Origin: Anaeromyces robustus
Taxonomy: Eukaryota; Neocallimastigomycota; Neocallimastigomycetes; Neocallimastigales; Neocallimastigaceae
Length of the DNA stretch: 64,000 nt
Assembly (NCBI GenBank): GCA_002104895.1
Contig: MCFG01000012.1
Coordinates: 297,001 to 361,000, forward strand
Direction of reading: 5' to 3'
Shown here: positions 48,449-60,436 of the stretch, in pieces
Layout of the letters: every line of letters starts with the position of its first letter
Numbering within the stretch: the first letter of the stretch is position 1
Notes under the pieces: generated by a model
What the model saw: only the letters and a program-made list of their open reading frames with translations
The model's database searches: none
Told to the model about the DNA's origin: nothing
Program-made: the position numbers and the translations under genes

Positions 48449-51400
48449 TGTTAAAAAACAAAAATCTAACATAAATTAAAAAAAATAATAATAATAATAA
48501 AGATTAAAATTTATTAATTATAATTATAAATCAATAATTTTAATTTTATTTGTATAATTATAATAATAGTTACAGATGAATTTATTTAAATTATTATAAG
48601 AATATTAAAATTAAAATGATAATAAATTTTAAAATATTTTAAACTTGTTACAATTTTTTATTAAAAAATATACTTTTAAATAAAAATATACATTTAATTA
48701 AATCACTCTTTATAAACTATTATCTTATTTTTTAATTTCAATTATATATATATTATTTAATGTATTTTATTGTATTTTATTTTATTTTATTGTATTTTAT
48801 TGTATTTTATTGTATTTGTATTTTTTACAATACTAACTTTATTAAGTAACTATATATTTTTTGGTATAATCTAAAATATTGGCTGATTTTTAATTAAAAT
48901 TAATGTGAAACAAAAAATTAATTTTAATTTAAATTTAATATAATTAAAAAAATCTATTGTTATATAAAACTTTAACTATTTTTAATGATTATACAATACT
49001 ACCTAACTAAAGATTTTTTAATAAACAATAAAAACGTTGGTTAAAAACTAAAATACATTTTTATTAATTAATAATAAAATTTTTTAATTAACAAAAAAAT
49101 TAATAATAAATAGAAAAGATAAAAAAAAAAATTAATACAAATTAAAAAATTAAATAAATAAATAAAAAATTAAATAAAAAAAATAAATAAATTTTGTAAA
49201 TCAATAAATAAAAATTATTTCTTGCCTTTTATATCAATAAATTTTTAATAATAATGTGGTAATTATATTTATCTTTTAATATTTTATTCAATTAATGTAA
49301 ATCATTAATTTATAATAAATGGTAATGAAAAAAACGATTGTCTTTCGTTTGTTTATCTATAATATTTTTTATTCAAAATTTTATATATATTAATTATGAT
49401 AACTATTATTTACAACTTAATAATATTATTACATTTACATAAATAATAATGCCAAAATCTATTTTATGTATATATTATATTATTATATTAATAATAATAG
49501 AATATTGTATATATTCTTTTTTTTCTTTATTTAAAAAAAAAAAGTCAAAAATTTTTATGGAAAAAAAAATTTTTTTTAAAACAAAAAAAAAGAGTATTTT
49601 AATATATTATTGAGACAATTTATTTCAATGTTAATTAAAGGTAAAAAAAAATTTAAAAAAATATGCGAATATAAATATGAAACACCAAATTATAAAAGAT
49701 AATATATTATTAATATATTGTTAATATATTATAATAATATACATTATAAAAAATACTAATAATACAAATTATATCATAGGATTACATAATAAATATAAAC
49801 TTTAAAATAAAAAAATTTATTATATTCGAAATATATATATAATAAAAATATAATAAAAAATTAATAATAATAAATAAAAAAGAATAAATAAGAAAGAATA
49901 AATAGATAAATAAATAAATAATAAATTATATAAATTACAATAATATAATAATAATTTAATATGCCATAAATAATAAATGATTAATTAATTATTAACTGTT
50001 ATATATTAATTCCATTTTAAAAAATTGACACATAATAATTTTAATAATACAATATCTGGTATAATTAATAATTTAATTTTTAAAAAATAAACCAAACAAA
50101 AAAAATTGATTTATTTTATAATAAAAGATTAAACTTAATATGAAAAATAAATAGCTTTCATGTTTTTTTTTATGACTACTCTTACCACTATTAGTAATTT
50201 TAATTTATTCTTTATTGTTTGTAAACTGACAATAAAAAATTTTTTAATTTAAATCTTTCTTTTTTTTTTAAACTAACAAAAAAGTTTTTATTTTTTTTAA
50301 TTTAATTCTTTTTTTTTTAATATAAAATTTATACAACAAAAAAAAAAAAGAATCAATCTTCAATATAAAATAAAATAAAATAAAATAAAATATATTTTTA
50401 TTATTTTATTACAACATATATATTTAATTAATTTTTTATATACATTAATTTATAGGGTTATATAAAAATGATATATATTAGTTATATATATTTAATATAT
50501 ATCAACAATAATATTGATTAATGTATATTAAAAAATAATATATTATTGTTATTATTATCCTTTTATGTATATATTTTTTCTTTTTTACCTTTTTAGAGAA
50601 AATTATTGTTCCATTTTAACAATTAAAAAAGAGGAGGATCCTTATATATTAAAAATACTAAAAATTATTAATACAATATGAATCACATGTTTTATGAATT
50701 GTTTTTTTTTCTTTTCTTTTTATATTATAGTTAATAATTAAAAATAAATAAATAAAAGAATAATAGAATAAAATAATAAAAAAAATTCTTTTTAGAAAAA
50801 AATTCTTATTTAATATATATTGATTATTCATTAAATTATAAAGAATTGTAAATTTTTAAAACAAAAAAAAATATACAATAACTTTCAGTGTCACTATTTC
50901 TTTTTCTTTAATTATTTTATATAAAATAAAGTATATTAATTAACATAAGATATGCTATGAAATAAGCCTCATTATACATGATAATTGACTCATTCTTTAA
51001 AACATATCTTATATAACGTTATTAATTAAAAACACTAACATCATAAAATTAATATAATAATGAAAATAATAATAACAAATATATGAATAATAATGTTTCA
51101 TTATATAATTTAAACTATTATATATATTAAGAAAACAAAAAAAATTTTTACATATATATTGATTATTATTTATATAATTTAATACAATTAAAAAAAAATT
51201 AAAAAAGAAAGAAAGAAAGAAAGAAAAATATGAAACTAAACAAAATGTAACATAAAATAAAACATAAATATAATTATAATTAAAATTTAAAATAAAAAAT
51301 TAAAAACAAAAAATGTTTTTTTTTTTTTTTGGTTTTTTGTTTTTTTTTTTTTTTTGTTTTATGTTTTATATTTAAACTACTTCATTTTAAATTTTAATAA

Positions 51401-52230
51401 TTATAATTATAATAAATATTATTTTTAAATATTATATTTATATTTTAAAAAAGTTAAGATTGTAACCATATTATTTCGCTAATCCATTAATAAATTTATT
51501 TTTTTAATAGGATGTTAATAGTAACATTAAAATATGATATTGTAGCTTTAGGAATATAAAAAATAGACCTATTATTTTATATTTAATAGAAACTAACAAT
51601 ATTAATGATTTTGTGTACCTTAAATAATCAATGATTTATTGTAATTTAATTTATTTATATAAAAAAAACATATAAAAATAAACTTTTTTTAATTTATTAA
51701 ATTAAATTTTTTTCTATAAATAGTTTTTTTTTTATCAAAAATATTGTCATACAGAAAAAAATAAAAATTTTATGTTAATCCTTTTTTTTATTATCAAATA
51801 AACTTTTTATATCAAATATATATATAAAATAATAGTATTTTATATATATTATATTATATTATTTTTAATAGAATTTCTTATAAATTATAATATCAATTAC
51901 AATATATAATTATAATATATTGAATATATTATTATTAATTGGAATATATTATTATATAAAATTAAAATTTATTAATAAAAAGAAAAAGAACTTTTTATGT
52001 AATTCTAACTATTGTAAAAAAAAAAAATATGATAATAATAATATTATTATTATTAATATAATCATTGCCATTGCCATTGTGATAATAAAAATAATAAGAA
52101 TAATAAATAATTATAATAATTGTAATATGTAATAATATTAACATAAATAATAAAAGTTTCAGGTATAATAGTAGATATATCATTAATATTATCTTTTATA
52201 ATTAGTAATTTAAGATTTTTTAAATTTATT

Positions 52231-52287
<57 letters not shown>

Positions 52288-52303
52288 TATTATTTATTAT
52301 TTA

Positions 52304-52342
<39 letters not shown>

Positions 52343-53909
52343 TTGTTGTTACTTAACCATAAACATAATATATAATATATTTTTTCATAAATATTATTAA
52401 TAAAATTATATATTAATTAAATAATATATATTATATTATTTTTTAAATTTATAAAATTAATATGAAAAGAATACTTTCATAATACCAATTAAAATAAAAT
52501 ACTAATTAAAAAATTACTTCTCAAGCCCTTATACAAATATAAATATATCTAATTTATTACTATTATTATTGTGTATTGTAATATTTTATTTAAATTATTA
52601 CTCTTTTTTTTTTTTGTAATATTTTATTTTCTTTTTGTAAAATTTAATATATAATTAACCAAAATTTCTTTTCTATTGATTCCATTTTTATATAAATTAT
52701 TTAAATTAAAACTATATATATAATTTTATATAATTATATATATTTAATAATATATAAATTATATATTATTTATATATATTTATTAATATTAATATATTAA
52801 TATATAATATATATAAATAAGTAAAAAAATTTTTTTATAAAAAATCTCCTTTTTACAAATTAAAAATAAATAATTAATATATTAATTAAAGATATTTAAT
52901 AAAGTTTTAGTGTAACTGTTTTATTTTTATAATAACATTTTTATATACTTCATGTGTTTTTTTGATGATTCATAAATGTGGGATGCATCTTTCCTTTTAT
53001 TATTTATTATTTACGTTTTTTACTTTTTTGATTAAACTATCTAAAAAAAATCATGTCATATTTATTTAATATTTTTGTTTAGATATTTTTCTTCATCCAT
53101 CTTTTATATTTTACTATATTTTTTCTAATAAAAAAATTTTTTTTTATTTAAGTATCATTTATTATTAATGATACTATTATATACTATTATAAAAAATTTA
53201 TCATTCTCTTTAAAAAAAGAATATATATTACCACCAATCCAACAATAATAATTTACATATTTAATAAATAGAAATATTTTTGTATAAATATTTATCTTGT
53301 TTTTTGTTTTTTTATTGGATAAATAATTTACAAAATATTATGCTGTTATTGTTATATATCTTTATTATATAATTAAATATATTAAAGAATTAATAAAAAA
53401 ATATAGAATATTTATATTAAATACATAATATTATATTTATTTATTGAACTAAAAATATAATATATTATAATATATAAATATATTATAATATATTTATATA
53501 TTATAAGTAAATATATGAAAACTACTTTTTATACTATATAAATAAATTTTTATATTGAATAAACTTTTTCGTGATGTTAGTACTAAATGGATTATAATAT
53601 TTATTATATATTTCAATTTAAAAATATTTTTTTATTAAAAAAAAAAAAAAAAAAAAAAAAGAACTTTAGGGATTACAATTTTAAACTTTATTTAATAGTA
53701 TAATTTAATGTATTCTTATTTTAATATATTCCTATTTCAAATAATGGAGTTTATGAAAAATTAAAAAATCATTAGAATAATAGTATATGAAAAAATCATA
53801 AATAAAAATATATTAATTTAAGAAATTAAGATAATATTAATTTAAAACTATATATTAAAAATTATATAGAATATAAATTTAATATATTAAAATATTTAAA
53901 GATTGAAAG

Positions 53910-54020
53910 TATAAAAAGACAAAAATTTCCTTTTTTCTTTTTTTTTTTCTTCAAATTAAAAAATATTATATTTTTTAATATTATTTTTATTAAAAATAAT
54001 AATTGTTCGCCGGAACGAAC
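53910..54020 (+). promoter_or_regulatory. GH48 upstream region: TATA-like box and GC-rich inverted repeat
   Basis: A canonical-looking TATAAAAAG lies at 53910–53918, about 195 bp before the start codon. At 54005–54020 is GTTCGCCGGAACGAAC, which contains GTTC and GAAC arms around GCCG and a further GAAC. It is the only GC-dense stretch in several kilobases and ends 91 bp before the ATG. It may be an activator site or, if transcription starts upstream, a 5'-UTR hairpin. Confidence 0.5.
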
Positions 54021-54111
54021 TATTAAAAATAAAACTTATTATTATTGAATAATAATATCTCTTTATATTTTTTAAAAAAAAAATTTTTTTAAACTTTTAT
54101 TAATTATTAAA

Positions 54112-56382
54112 ATGCCATCTATTAGATCTGCTATTGCTCTTCTCAGTGCTTCTGCTGTTATGGCTGCTCCAGTCATGAAGAAGCGTGCTGCTGATGCTTA
54201 TGCTCAACGTGCTATTGATCATTACAACAAAATGACTAACGGTGGTCAATACAATACTGATTATTTCTCACCAGAAACTGTTCCATATCACTCAATTGAA
54301 ACTCTTATGGTTGAAGCTCCAGATCATGGTCACGAATCTGTATCTGAAACTTACTCTTTCTGGATCTGGTTAGAAGCTGTTAACGGTAAACTTACTGGTA
54401 ACTACGACGGTATTAACACTGCCTGGAGTTACTTAGAAAAGCACATGATTCCAGATGCTAAGAACCAACCAGGTAATAGTAAATATAACCCATCTTCTCC
54501 AGCTACTTACGCTCCAGAAGATGATGATATTACTAACTACCCAGCTCAACTTGTCTTCCAAGATGGTCTTGTTGGTGAAGATCCAATCGCTAAGGAACTT
54601 CAACAAGCTTACAACACTTGGGATATCTATGCCATGCACTGGATTATTGATGGTGATAACTGGTACGGTTATGGTCAACAAGCTGATGGTAAGACTAAGC
54701 CATCTTTCATTAACACTTTCCAACGTGGTTCTTCTGAATCTACTTGGAAGACTGTTCCACACCCATGTTGGGAAGAATTCAAGTGGGGTGGTAGAAATGG
54801 TTTCTTAGATCTTTTCACTGGTGATAACAACTACGCTAAGCAATGGAGATACACTGCTGCTCCAGATGCTGATGCTCGTGCTATTCAAGCTGCTTACTTC
54901 GGTTACATGTGGGCTGAAGAAGATGGTGTTGATCTTTCTGATCTCGCTTCTAAGGCTGCCAAGCTTGGTGATTACATTCGTTACGCTCAATACGATAAAT
55001 ACTTCAAGAAGATCGGTAACTGTATTGGTCATGACAGATGTTCTGCTGGTCGTGGTAAGAACTCTGCTCACTACCTTATCTCCTGGTACTTCGCTTGGGG
55101 TGGTGGTTTACAAGGTGACTGGGCTTGGAGAATTGGTTCTTCTCACACTCACACTGGTTACCAAAACCCATTAGCCGCTTGGGTTCTTTCTACTCAATCT
55201 GCTTTCAAGCCAAAATCTAGAACTGGTGCTGACGATTGGGCTACTTCTCTTGACCGTCAATTAGAATTATTCAGATGGTTACAAGCTTCTGAAGGTTGTA
55301 TTGCTGGTGGTGCCACTAACTCATGGCAAGGTCACTACGCTCAACCAAGCAGTGATATTACTACCTTCTACGGTATGTACTATGACTGGCAACCAGTTTA
55401 CCACGATCCACCATCAAACAACTGGACTGGTATGCAAGGTTGGGGTATGGAACGTGTCTGTTCTCTTTACTACATTTCTGGTAATGAAAAGGCCGGAACT
55501 ATCTGTAGAGATTGGGCCAAATGGGTTAAGAACACTGTTCGTGTTAATGGTAATGAAGTTATTCACTCCACTAACCTTGAATGGTCTGGTAACCCAGATG
55601 AATGGAACAGCAACAACTTCAACAAGTCTGGTCGTAACAGATCCCTTCACGGTACCTCATCTTCTGATGGTCTCGATCTTGGTACTCTTGCCTCTATCAT
55701 TAAGGGTTTATTATGGGTTTCTGCTAAGGATAATGATGCCGAAGGTATTCAACTTGTTCTTGATGTTATGAATGCTATTGAACAATACAGTGACGATCTT
55801 GGTTACGCTGCTGAAGAACCACGTGGTGATTACAGTAAATTCGGTGAAGAAGTTTACATTCCATCTGGTTGGACTGGTAAGAATGCTCAAGGTGCTAACA
55901 TTCGTAGTGGTGTTACTTTCATTGATATTCGTCCAAAATACAAGCAAGATCCAGATTGGGCTCAAGTTGAAAACTACCTTAATGGTGGTAGTGAACCACG
56001 TTTCACTTATCACAGATTCTGGGCTCAAACTGAAATTATGGTTGCCAATGGTCTTATCTCTATCTTAGGTTATGGTGATAACGTTCCACAACCAGTTACA
56101 GGTACTTGTCCAGCTGCTATTACTAACCAAGGTTACAAGTGTTGTAGTGCTAAGTGTAACCCAGTTGTTTACAAGGATGAATCTGGTGACTGGGGTGTTG
56201 AAAACAACCAATGGTGTGGTTGTCCAACTGATGCTCCAGCTCAACCAAAGTGCTCTACTAAATTCACTCAACAAGGTTACAAATGCTGTTCATCTTGTTT
56301 ACCAGTTATGTACACTGATGAATCTGGTAAGTGGGGTGTTGAAAACAACAACTGGTGTGGATTACCATCTAACTGTAATTAA
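54112..56382 (+). CDS. Secreted GH48 cellulase with two C-terminal fungal dockerins
   Basis: Single uninterrupted frame, 756 residues. A signal peptide (MPSIRSAIALLSASAVMAA) is followed by a basic KKR at about 23–25 that could be a Kex2-type processing site. The GH48 catalytic domain covers about 30–655. HGHESVSETYSFWIWLEA near the N-terminus holds the conserved Glu (about residue 79) expected to be the general acid, followed by aromatic-rich motifs such as YDWQPVYHDPPSNNW. The C-terminus has two fungal-type dockerin (CBM10-like) modules, residues 666–705 and 714–756. Each has the GYKCCS, DESG-x-WGVENN-x-WCG pattern with paired cysteines, and they are joined by an 8-residue linker. GH48 enzymes are processive cellobiohydrolases, and the dockerins would dock this one into a cellulosome-like complex outside the cell. 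Codons are far more C-ending than in neighbouring genes, as expected for very high expression. Fungal GH48 genes are generally considered of bacterial origin. Confidence 0.97.
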   Translation: MPSIRSAIALLSASAVMAAPVMKKRAADAYAQRAIDHYNKMTNGGQYNTDYFSPETVPYHSIETLMVEAPDHGHESVSETYSFWIWLEAVNGKLTGNYDGINTAWSYLEKHMIPDAKNQPGNSKYNPSSPATYAPEDDDITNYPAQLVFQDGLVGEDPIAKELQQAYNTWDIYAMHWIIDGDNWYGYGQQADGKTKPSFINTFQRGSSESTWKTVPHPCWEEFKWGGRNGFLDLFTGDNNYAKQWRYTAAPDADARAIQAAYFGYMWAEEDGVDLSDLASKAAKLGDYIRYAQYDKYFKKIGNCIGHDRCSAGRGKNSAHYLISWYFAWGGGLQGDWAWRIGSSHTHTGYQNPLAAWVLSTQSAFKPKSRTGADDWATSLDRQLELFRWLQASEGCIAGGATNSWQGHYAQPSSDITTFYGMYYDWQPVYHDPPSNNWTGMQGWGMERVCSLYYISGNEKAGTICRDWAKWVKNTVRVNGNEVIHSTNLEWSGNPDEWNSNNFNKSGRNRSLHGTSSSDGLDLGTLASIIKGLLWVSAKDNDAEGIQLVLDVMNAIEQYSDDLGYAAEEPRGDYSKFGEEVYIPSGWTGKNAQGANIRSGVTFIDIRPKYKQDPDWAQVENYLNGGSEPRFTYHRFWAQTEIMVANGLISILGYGDNVPQPVTGTCPAAITNQGYKCCSAKCNPVVYKDESGDWGVENNQWCGCPTDAPAQPKCSTKFTQQGYKCCSSCLPVMYTDESGKWGVENNNWCGLPSNCN

Positions 56383-57163
56383 AAAGAAAAATTTATAAAT
56401 TTTAAATATATACAGAATTATTAATTTAATATATGAAATAAAACATAAATAATATAGCAAAATTTTAATATTAAATAATATTTGGTATAAATAAAATAAT
56501 ACCATATATTATATAAGATTAAAATTTTTATAATTTAATAGATAACATTTTAATGAAATAATTAATAAATATATATAAAAAAAAAGAGATTATGAGAAAG
56601 ATTTTATAAAATAAAAATGTAGAAGATCCAAAATAAATTGATGTAATAATATAAAAATAAACCTAAATAAAAATTAAAAAATAAATAAATTTAAATATTA
56701 AAATAAAAATAAAATTAAAAAATAAGAAATAAATAAAAATTTAAATTTTAAAATAAAAATTAAAATTAAAAAATATAATAATTAGAAAACTTTACAAAAA
56801 AAAAAAAAAAAAAAAGACACATATATATAAGAAAATAAAAACAAAAAATAAAATAAATAAAAATAAAATAATAAATAAAAAATAAAAATAAAAAATAAAA
56901 ATAAAATTAATTTTATTTTATAAAAAAAATAATTTGTAATAATAATTTTTACAGTGGTATATATATAATTTAAGGTATATATTTTAATAAGTAGAATTAT
57001 AATAATTTTATAGTACTGGTATATAAAATAAAAATTATTTTATAAAAAAAAAATAATTGTAATAATAATTTTTATATAGTATTGGTATATATAATTTAAG
57101 GTATTTGTTGTAATAGATAGAATAGTAATAATAATTTTTATAGTATTGCTATAACAATTTTTA
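56383..57163. other. GH48 3' flank
   Basis: A/T-rich. Contains repeats of AAATAAAAATTAAAAAATA type at 56660–56910 and a duplicated segment with TATATATAATTTAAGGTATAT at about 56950–57110. No gene was seen. Confidence 0.65.
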
Positions 57164-57313
57164 TATAATAATTACACCTCAATCTTATAGAAGTTTTTTC
57201 TTTTAATCTATTTTATTTATGTACTTAATCTAAATGTATTAATAACGATTTTATTATAAATAAAAACATGGAAGTGTATTCTCTTCCTTTAATCTAAAAA
57301 AAAAAAAAATCAT
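57164..57313 (+). mobile_element. LINE family-B 3' tail (truncated or internally deleted copy)
   Basis: The start, with ATAATTACACCTCAATCTTA, resembles about 37475–37500 of the family-B element. The rest resembles that element's 3' end (38075–38182): TTAATCTA, TAATCTAAATGTATTAATAA, ATAAATAAAAACATGGAA and TGTATTCTCTTCCTTTAATC, ending in 14 A. The coding region between these blocks is missing. Confidence 0.8.
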
Positions 57314-57317
57314 TTAA

Positions 57318-60162
57318 AGACAAAACTATTTATTTTGGATTAAAGTAGGCTGCGAGGCTACCTTAAAAAATGACAGCAGAAAATCATGGTCATGGATTAA
57401 GAAGAATATTAAAAATAATAATCAGGAGTTATTTATACCTCATCCTATCAGAGACCACCAAGATAACTTAGTGTATAGTACTAAAGATCAATTAGATGTT
57501 TGGTGCAATTATTATAAGAAACTTAGTTATGACTCTACTGGACATAGCATGAATAAAAAATTCTGGAAGAATTCTCCCGCTATTAATCGTATAAAGAGTG
57601 GAAATAACATAGTATGGGATATTAACCAAGATATCAGCATTGAAGAAATCAAAAAGGCCATCCTTTCTATCCCTAACTTTAAAGCCTCGGGTCCCGATGG
57701 TATCCCTATTGAATTTTATAAAGCTTTAATTCCTGATTCCTCTTCAAATGACTCTGTAAATAATGATTCCTATGTTCCGGCTGGTCTTAGTTGTTTCTGT
57801 TTCTTAATTAATCGTATTTGGAATGGTGATTTTCCTATTTTTTGGAATAATGCATCCATTGTTTCTATTCCAAAAAAAGGCGATCTTTCTAATTGTGATA
57901 ACTATCGTGGTATCTCACTTATCAATAATGGTATTAAGATTCTTTCGAAAATTATTGCTTCTAGAATTTCTGAATATGGTATAAGTCATGGATTCATCAG
58001 ACCAGAACAATTTGGCTTTCGGAATAAGGAAGAATGTATTAGTCTTTATATCTCTATTCTTTCTATTTGTCAAAGACGTAAATTCAAAGGGGAAGATACT
58101 TATATAGCTTTTCTGGACCTTAAAAAAGCTTACGATTCTGTGCCCATATATAACATCTTGTCGAAAATTTATACTCTTGGTATACAAGGAAAATGCTTTC
58201 AATTTTTGGAGAACCTATATCTGTCTTCCAAAGCTTGTATTAAAATTAATGGACAATTTTCCGATTCTTTCAGAATACTTAAAGGAGTTCGACAAGGATG
58301 TCCCTTATCTCCTATACTTTTTAATTTGTTTATCAACGACATCTTCAACGATTGCCTGCATAATGGTGTGAAAATAGATACTGAATATTGTTGTGGAGGA
58401 TTATTTGCTGATGATATTGTTCTTTGTGCCCCTAGTAGATCTCGTATGAACAAACTTCTTCGTTTAGTTGGTAAATGGGCTAAGGACAACGAGATGACTT
58501 TTGGAATTAATAAATGTGGCACATTAGCTGTTAGACATGAAAATTCGGAATATATTCTTAGAGAGGACCCTACCTTTTATTTAACAGGAATCGCAATCCC
58601 TAAAACAGATTGTTATACTTACCTTGGTGTTCCCTTTCACAAAACTCTAGATTTAAAATTCGTTATTAGTAAAATGAAAAATAAAGTTAGTAAGGCTTTG
58701 TTTTCAATTCAGGGTTTTTTAAAAAATGATCTGATTCCTATTCCTCTTAAAAGAACTTTATTCTCTGCAAAAGTTATTGGACAAGTTTCCTATTACGCGC
58801 CTTTGCTTGGTTCTAACAAAAACAATACTAGTTCTACACAAACAATAATTAACAAAGGTTTTTATTGGATTTTAGGCTACTCGAAACCTAATTCTTTTGT
58901 TTCTATTTATTGCATCTCAAAAGAACTCAATATTCCTCCACTTTCTGGTAAATGTGCTTTAGCTCAGGTTAGATGTTTTAATAAGTGGAAGGACTCCAAC
59001 TGCATTATCTCAAAGATAGTTAATAATGTTGCTACAACAAGAAAATGGACTTGGGACAAAGAAAGTAAAATATTAAATGATAAATTAAACAATATTTCAT
59101 CCTCTTCTAAAGAAATTATGGAATTCTATTGGGACAGAGACATGAACAGTGATAAATCAATTAAAGCTAAAACTTATAAAATGTACAAATTTGAAGAATC
59201 AAGGAATTACTTAAAACTTAATCTAGAATATCCTGAATATAGCAAAGGTTTTAGGTGGATACTTAGGGCAAGATGTGGATATAAAATCGATGCTAGAGTT
59301 GCTAAAGCTGCAAAAATGATTAATAATTCTTGTCCTAATTGTTGTTCATGTTGTTTCCATTGTGACAGTTATCAGAGAATTGATCATTGGTTTATAAATT
59401 GTTTCTTATTTAAAAATCTTCGTATTGATCACTTCTCTGATCTAGATAGAAATTTTTTTTATTTTTTAGATAGTCTTTTTAATAGTTTAGTTAGGACCAG
59501 TAATAACCCTAGTGTAGATAATAGAATTAATAGTATTGTTAAGGGTTATAAAAATAGTAATAATATGAGGTTTAATGTATTAGTAATATAGATATATTAG
59601 GTAATAAAAAAATAGTTAATAGGTATAGTATTTATATTTTTTTAATTGGTGGAAGGGATTATGGTTTTAGTGATAGAATTAACGATAGTCCATACAAAAT
59701 GGAATGGGAATGTTTGTTTAAGTGTCAGACTGAATCTGGTACTTATTCAAAATCCCCATTCTTGTTGCGATCTGCGGCTCTATTGAATGATATCATGCCT
59801 GTTGTCTGTAAAAGACAACATATATTGTTCAATAAATTTAAAACCAACCTCTCCAGGAACGTCAATGCTGATAACACAGTAGGACAGCCTAGTAGGGCAA
59901 ATGCCGATCCTATTTCCGACCCTAGTGGAATAGGATAGATCAATTTTACTTTAATTCTATATTTAGAATTAAGGGCTTGTATGGATTTATTGTTTTTAAA
60001 TATTATTATACTACTTTTTTTCCTCCAGTATTATTTACTATTATCTATAATATATTACTGGTTTTTATTTTTTTTAGTATCATTTTTTTTCATTATGTGT
60101 TTTTTTATGATTCATGTATTTTAATATTTAAATTCAATAAAGTTGACGTACAAATTGTGTGC

Positions 60163-60211
<49 letters not shown>
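57318..60211 (+). mobile_element. Non-LTR retrotransposon (LINE family A), 5'-truncated, with 46-nt poly-A
   Basis: Begins directly after the poly-A of the family-B tail and ends with 46 A (60166–60211), preceded by AATTCAATAAAG, which carries a possible polyadenylation signal. The body encodes a reverse transcriptase but no endonuclease domain, so the copy is 5'-truncated. The long pure poly-A suggests a young insertion. No clear target-site duplication could be picked out by eye in this A/T sequence. Confidence 0.88.
57324..59938 (+). pseudogene. LINE reverse transcriptase ORF, 5'-truncated and broken by one frameshift
   Basis: The open frame runs upstream of the first possible start (a GTG at 57471) to about 57324, so the real N-terminus is missing. 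Numbered from 57471, non-LTR RT motifs include SGPDGIPIEFYK, IVSIPKKGDLSNCDNYRGISL, FGFRNKEECISLYISI, FLDLKKAYDS (motif A, Asp216), RQGCPLSPILFNLFINDI, LFADDIVLCAPS (FADD at 312–315) and YLGVPFHKTLDLK. A C-terminal zinc knuckle has CPNC and a later IDHWFINCFLF. The frame stops at 59589–59591. The downstream frame (59592–59938) continues as GGRDYGFSDRINDSP and LLRSAALLNDIMP without further stops. One small indel near 59565–59590 therefore explains the break. Apart from that and the lost 5' end, the coding region looks intact. Confidence 0.88.
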
Positions 60212-60215
<4 letters not shown>

Positions 60216-60436
60216 TTTTTTGTATTTTAATATAAAAAATAAATACAAAACATATTTTATTATAAAATATAAACCAATTCTATAATAAAAAAATATGAAT
60301 GAAACATAGAAATTAAATTTTGTTATATAAAAAAACTAATTTATAACAATAATTCAATAGAAATAATAAATAAAAATCAACAATTATAAAAAAAAACATA
60401 TATATATAATAAAACAAAAAATGAATTAATATAAAA
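60212..60436. other. CotH gene upstream spacer
   Basis: Only about 225 bp separate the LINE poly-A from the proposed CotH start codon, so the LINE probably inserted into or beside the CotH promoter. Pure A/T-rich with no recognisable element. Confidence 0.55.

Larger units (their letters stand above)
46035..54111. other. 8-kb gene-free A/T-rich region upstream of GH48
   Basis: No supported coding region or RNA gene. Present are an imperfect direct duplication containing ACATTAAGATGTATT and ACTTGAATAATTAAACAATC at about 47655–47768, a perfect hairpin at 48419–48448, (ATT)n near 52240–52345 and many poly-A/T runs. The right end contains the GH48 promoter. Confidence 0.6.

Noticed and set aside
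51920-52244. Overlapping short frames on both strands near 52 kb
   Set aside because: They are translations of ATT/AAT repeats and A/T runs, with no domain and no splice-consistent neighbours.
54005-54020. Heat-shock element upstream of GH48
   Set aside because: The TTC and GAA half-sites are four bases apart, not the two expected for a heat-shock element.
54433-56398. Many overlapping open frames on both strands within the GH48 gene
   Set aside because: They are shadows of the GH48 frame caused by its biased codon use. None has a recognisable domain and the GH48 frame explains the sequence fully.
57471-59591. Intact host gene for a reverse transcriptase starting at 57471
   Set aside because: The open frame continues upstream of this GTG to a truncation point, the C-terminus is frameshifted, and a poly-A tail follows, so it is a LINE copy.
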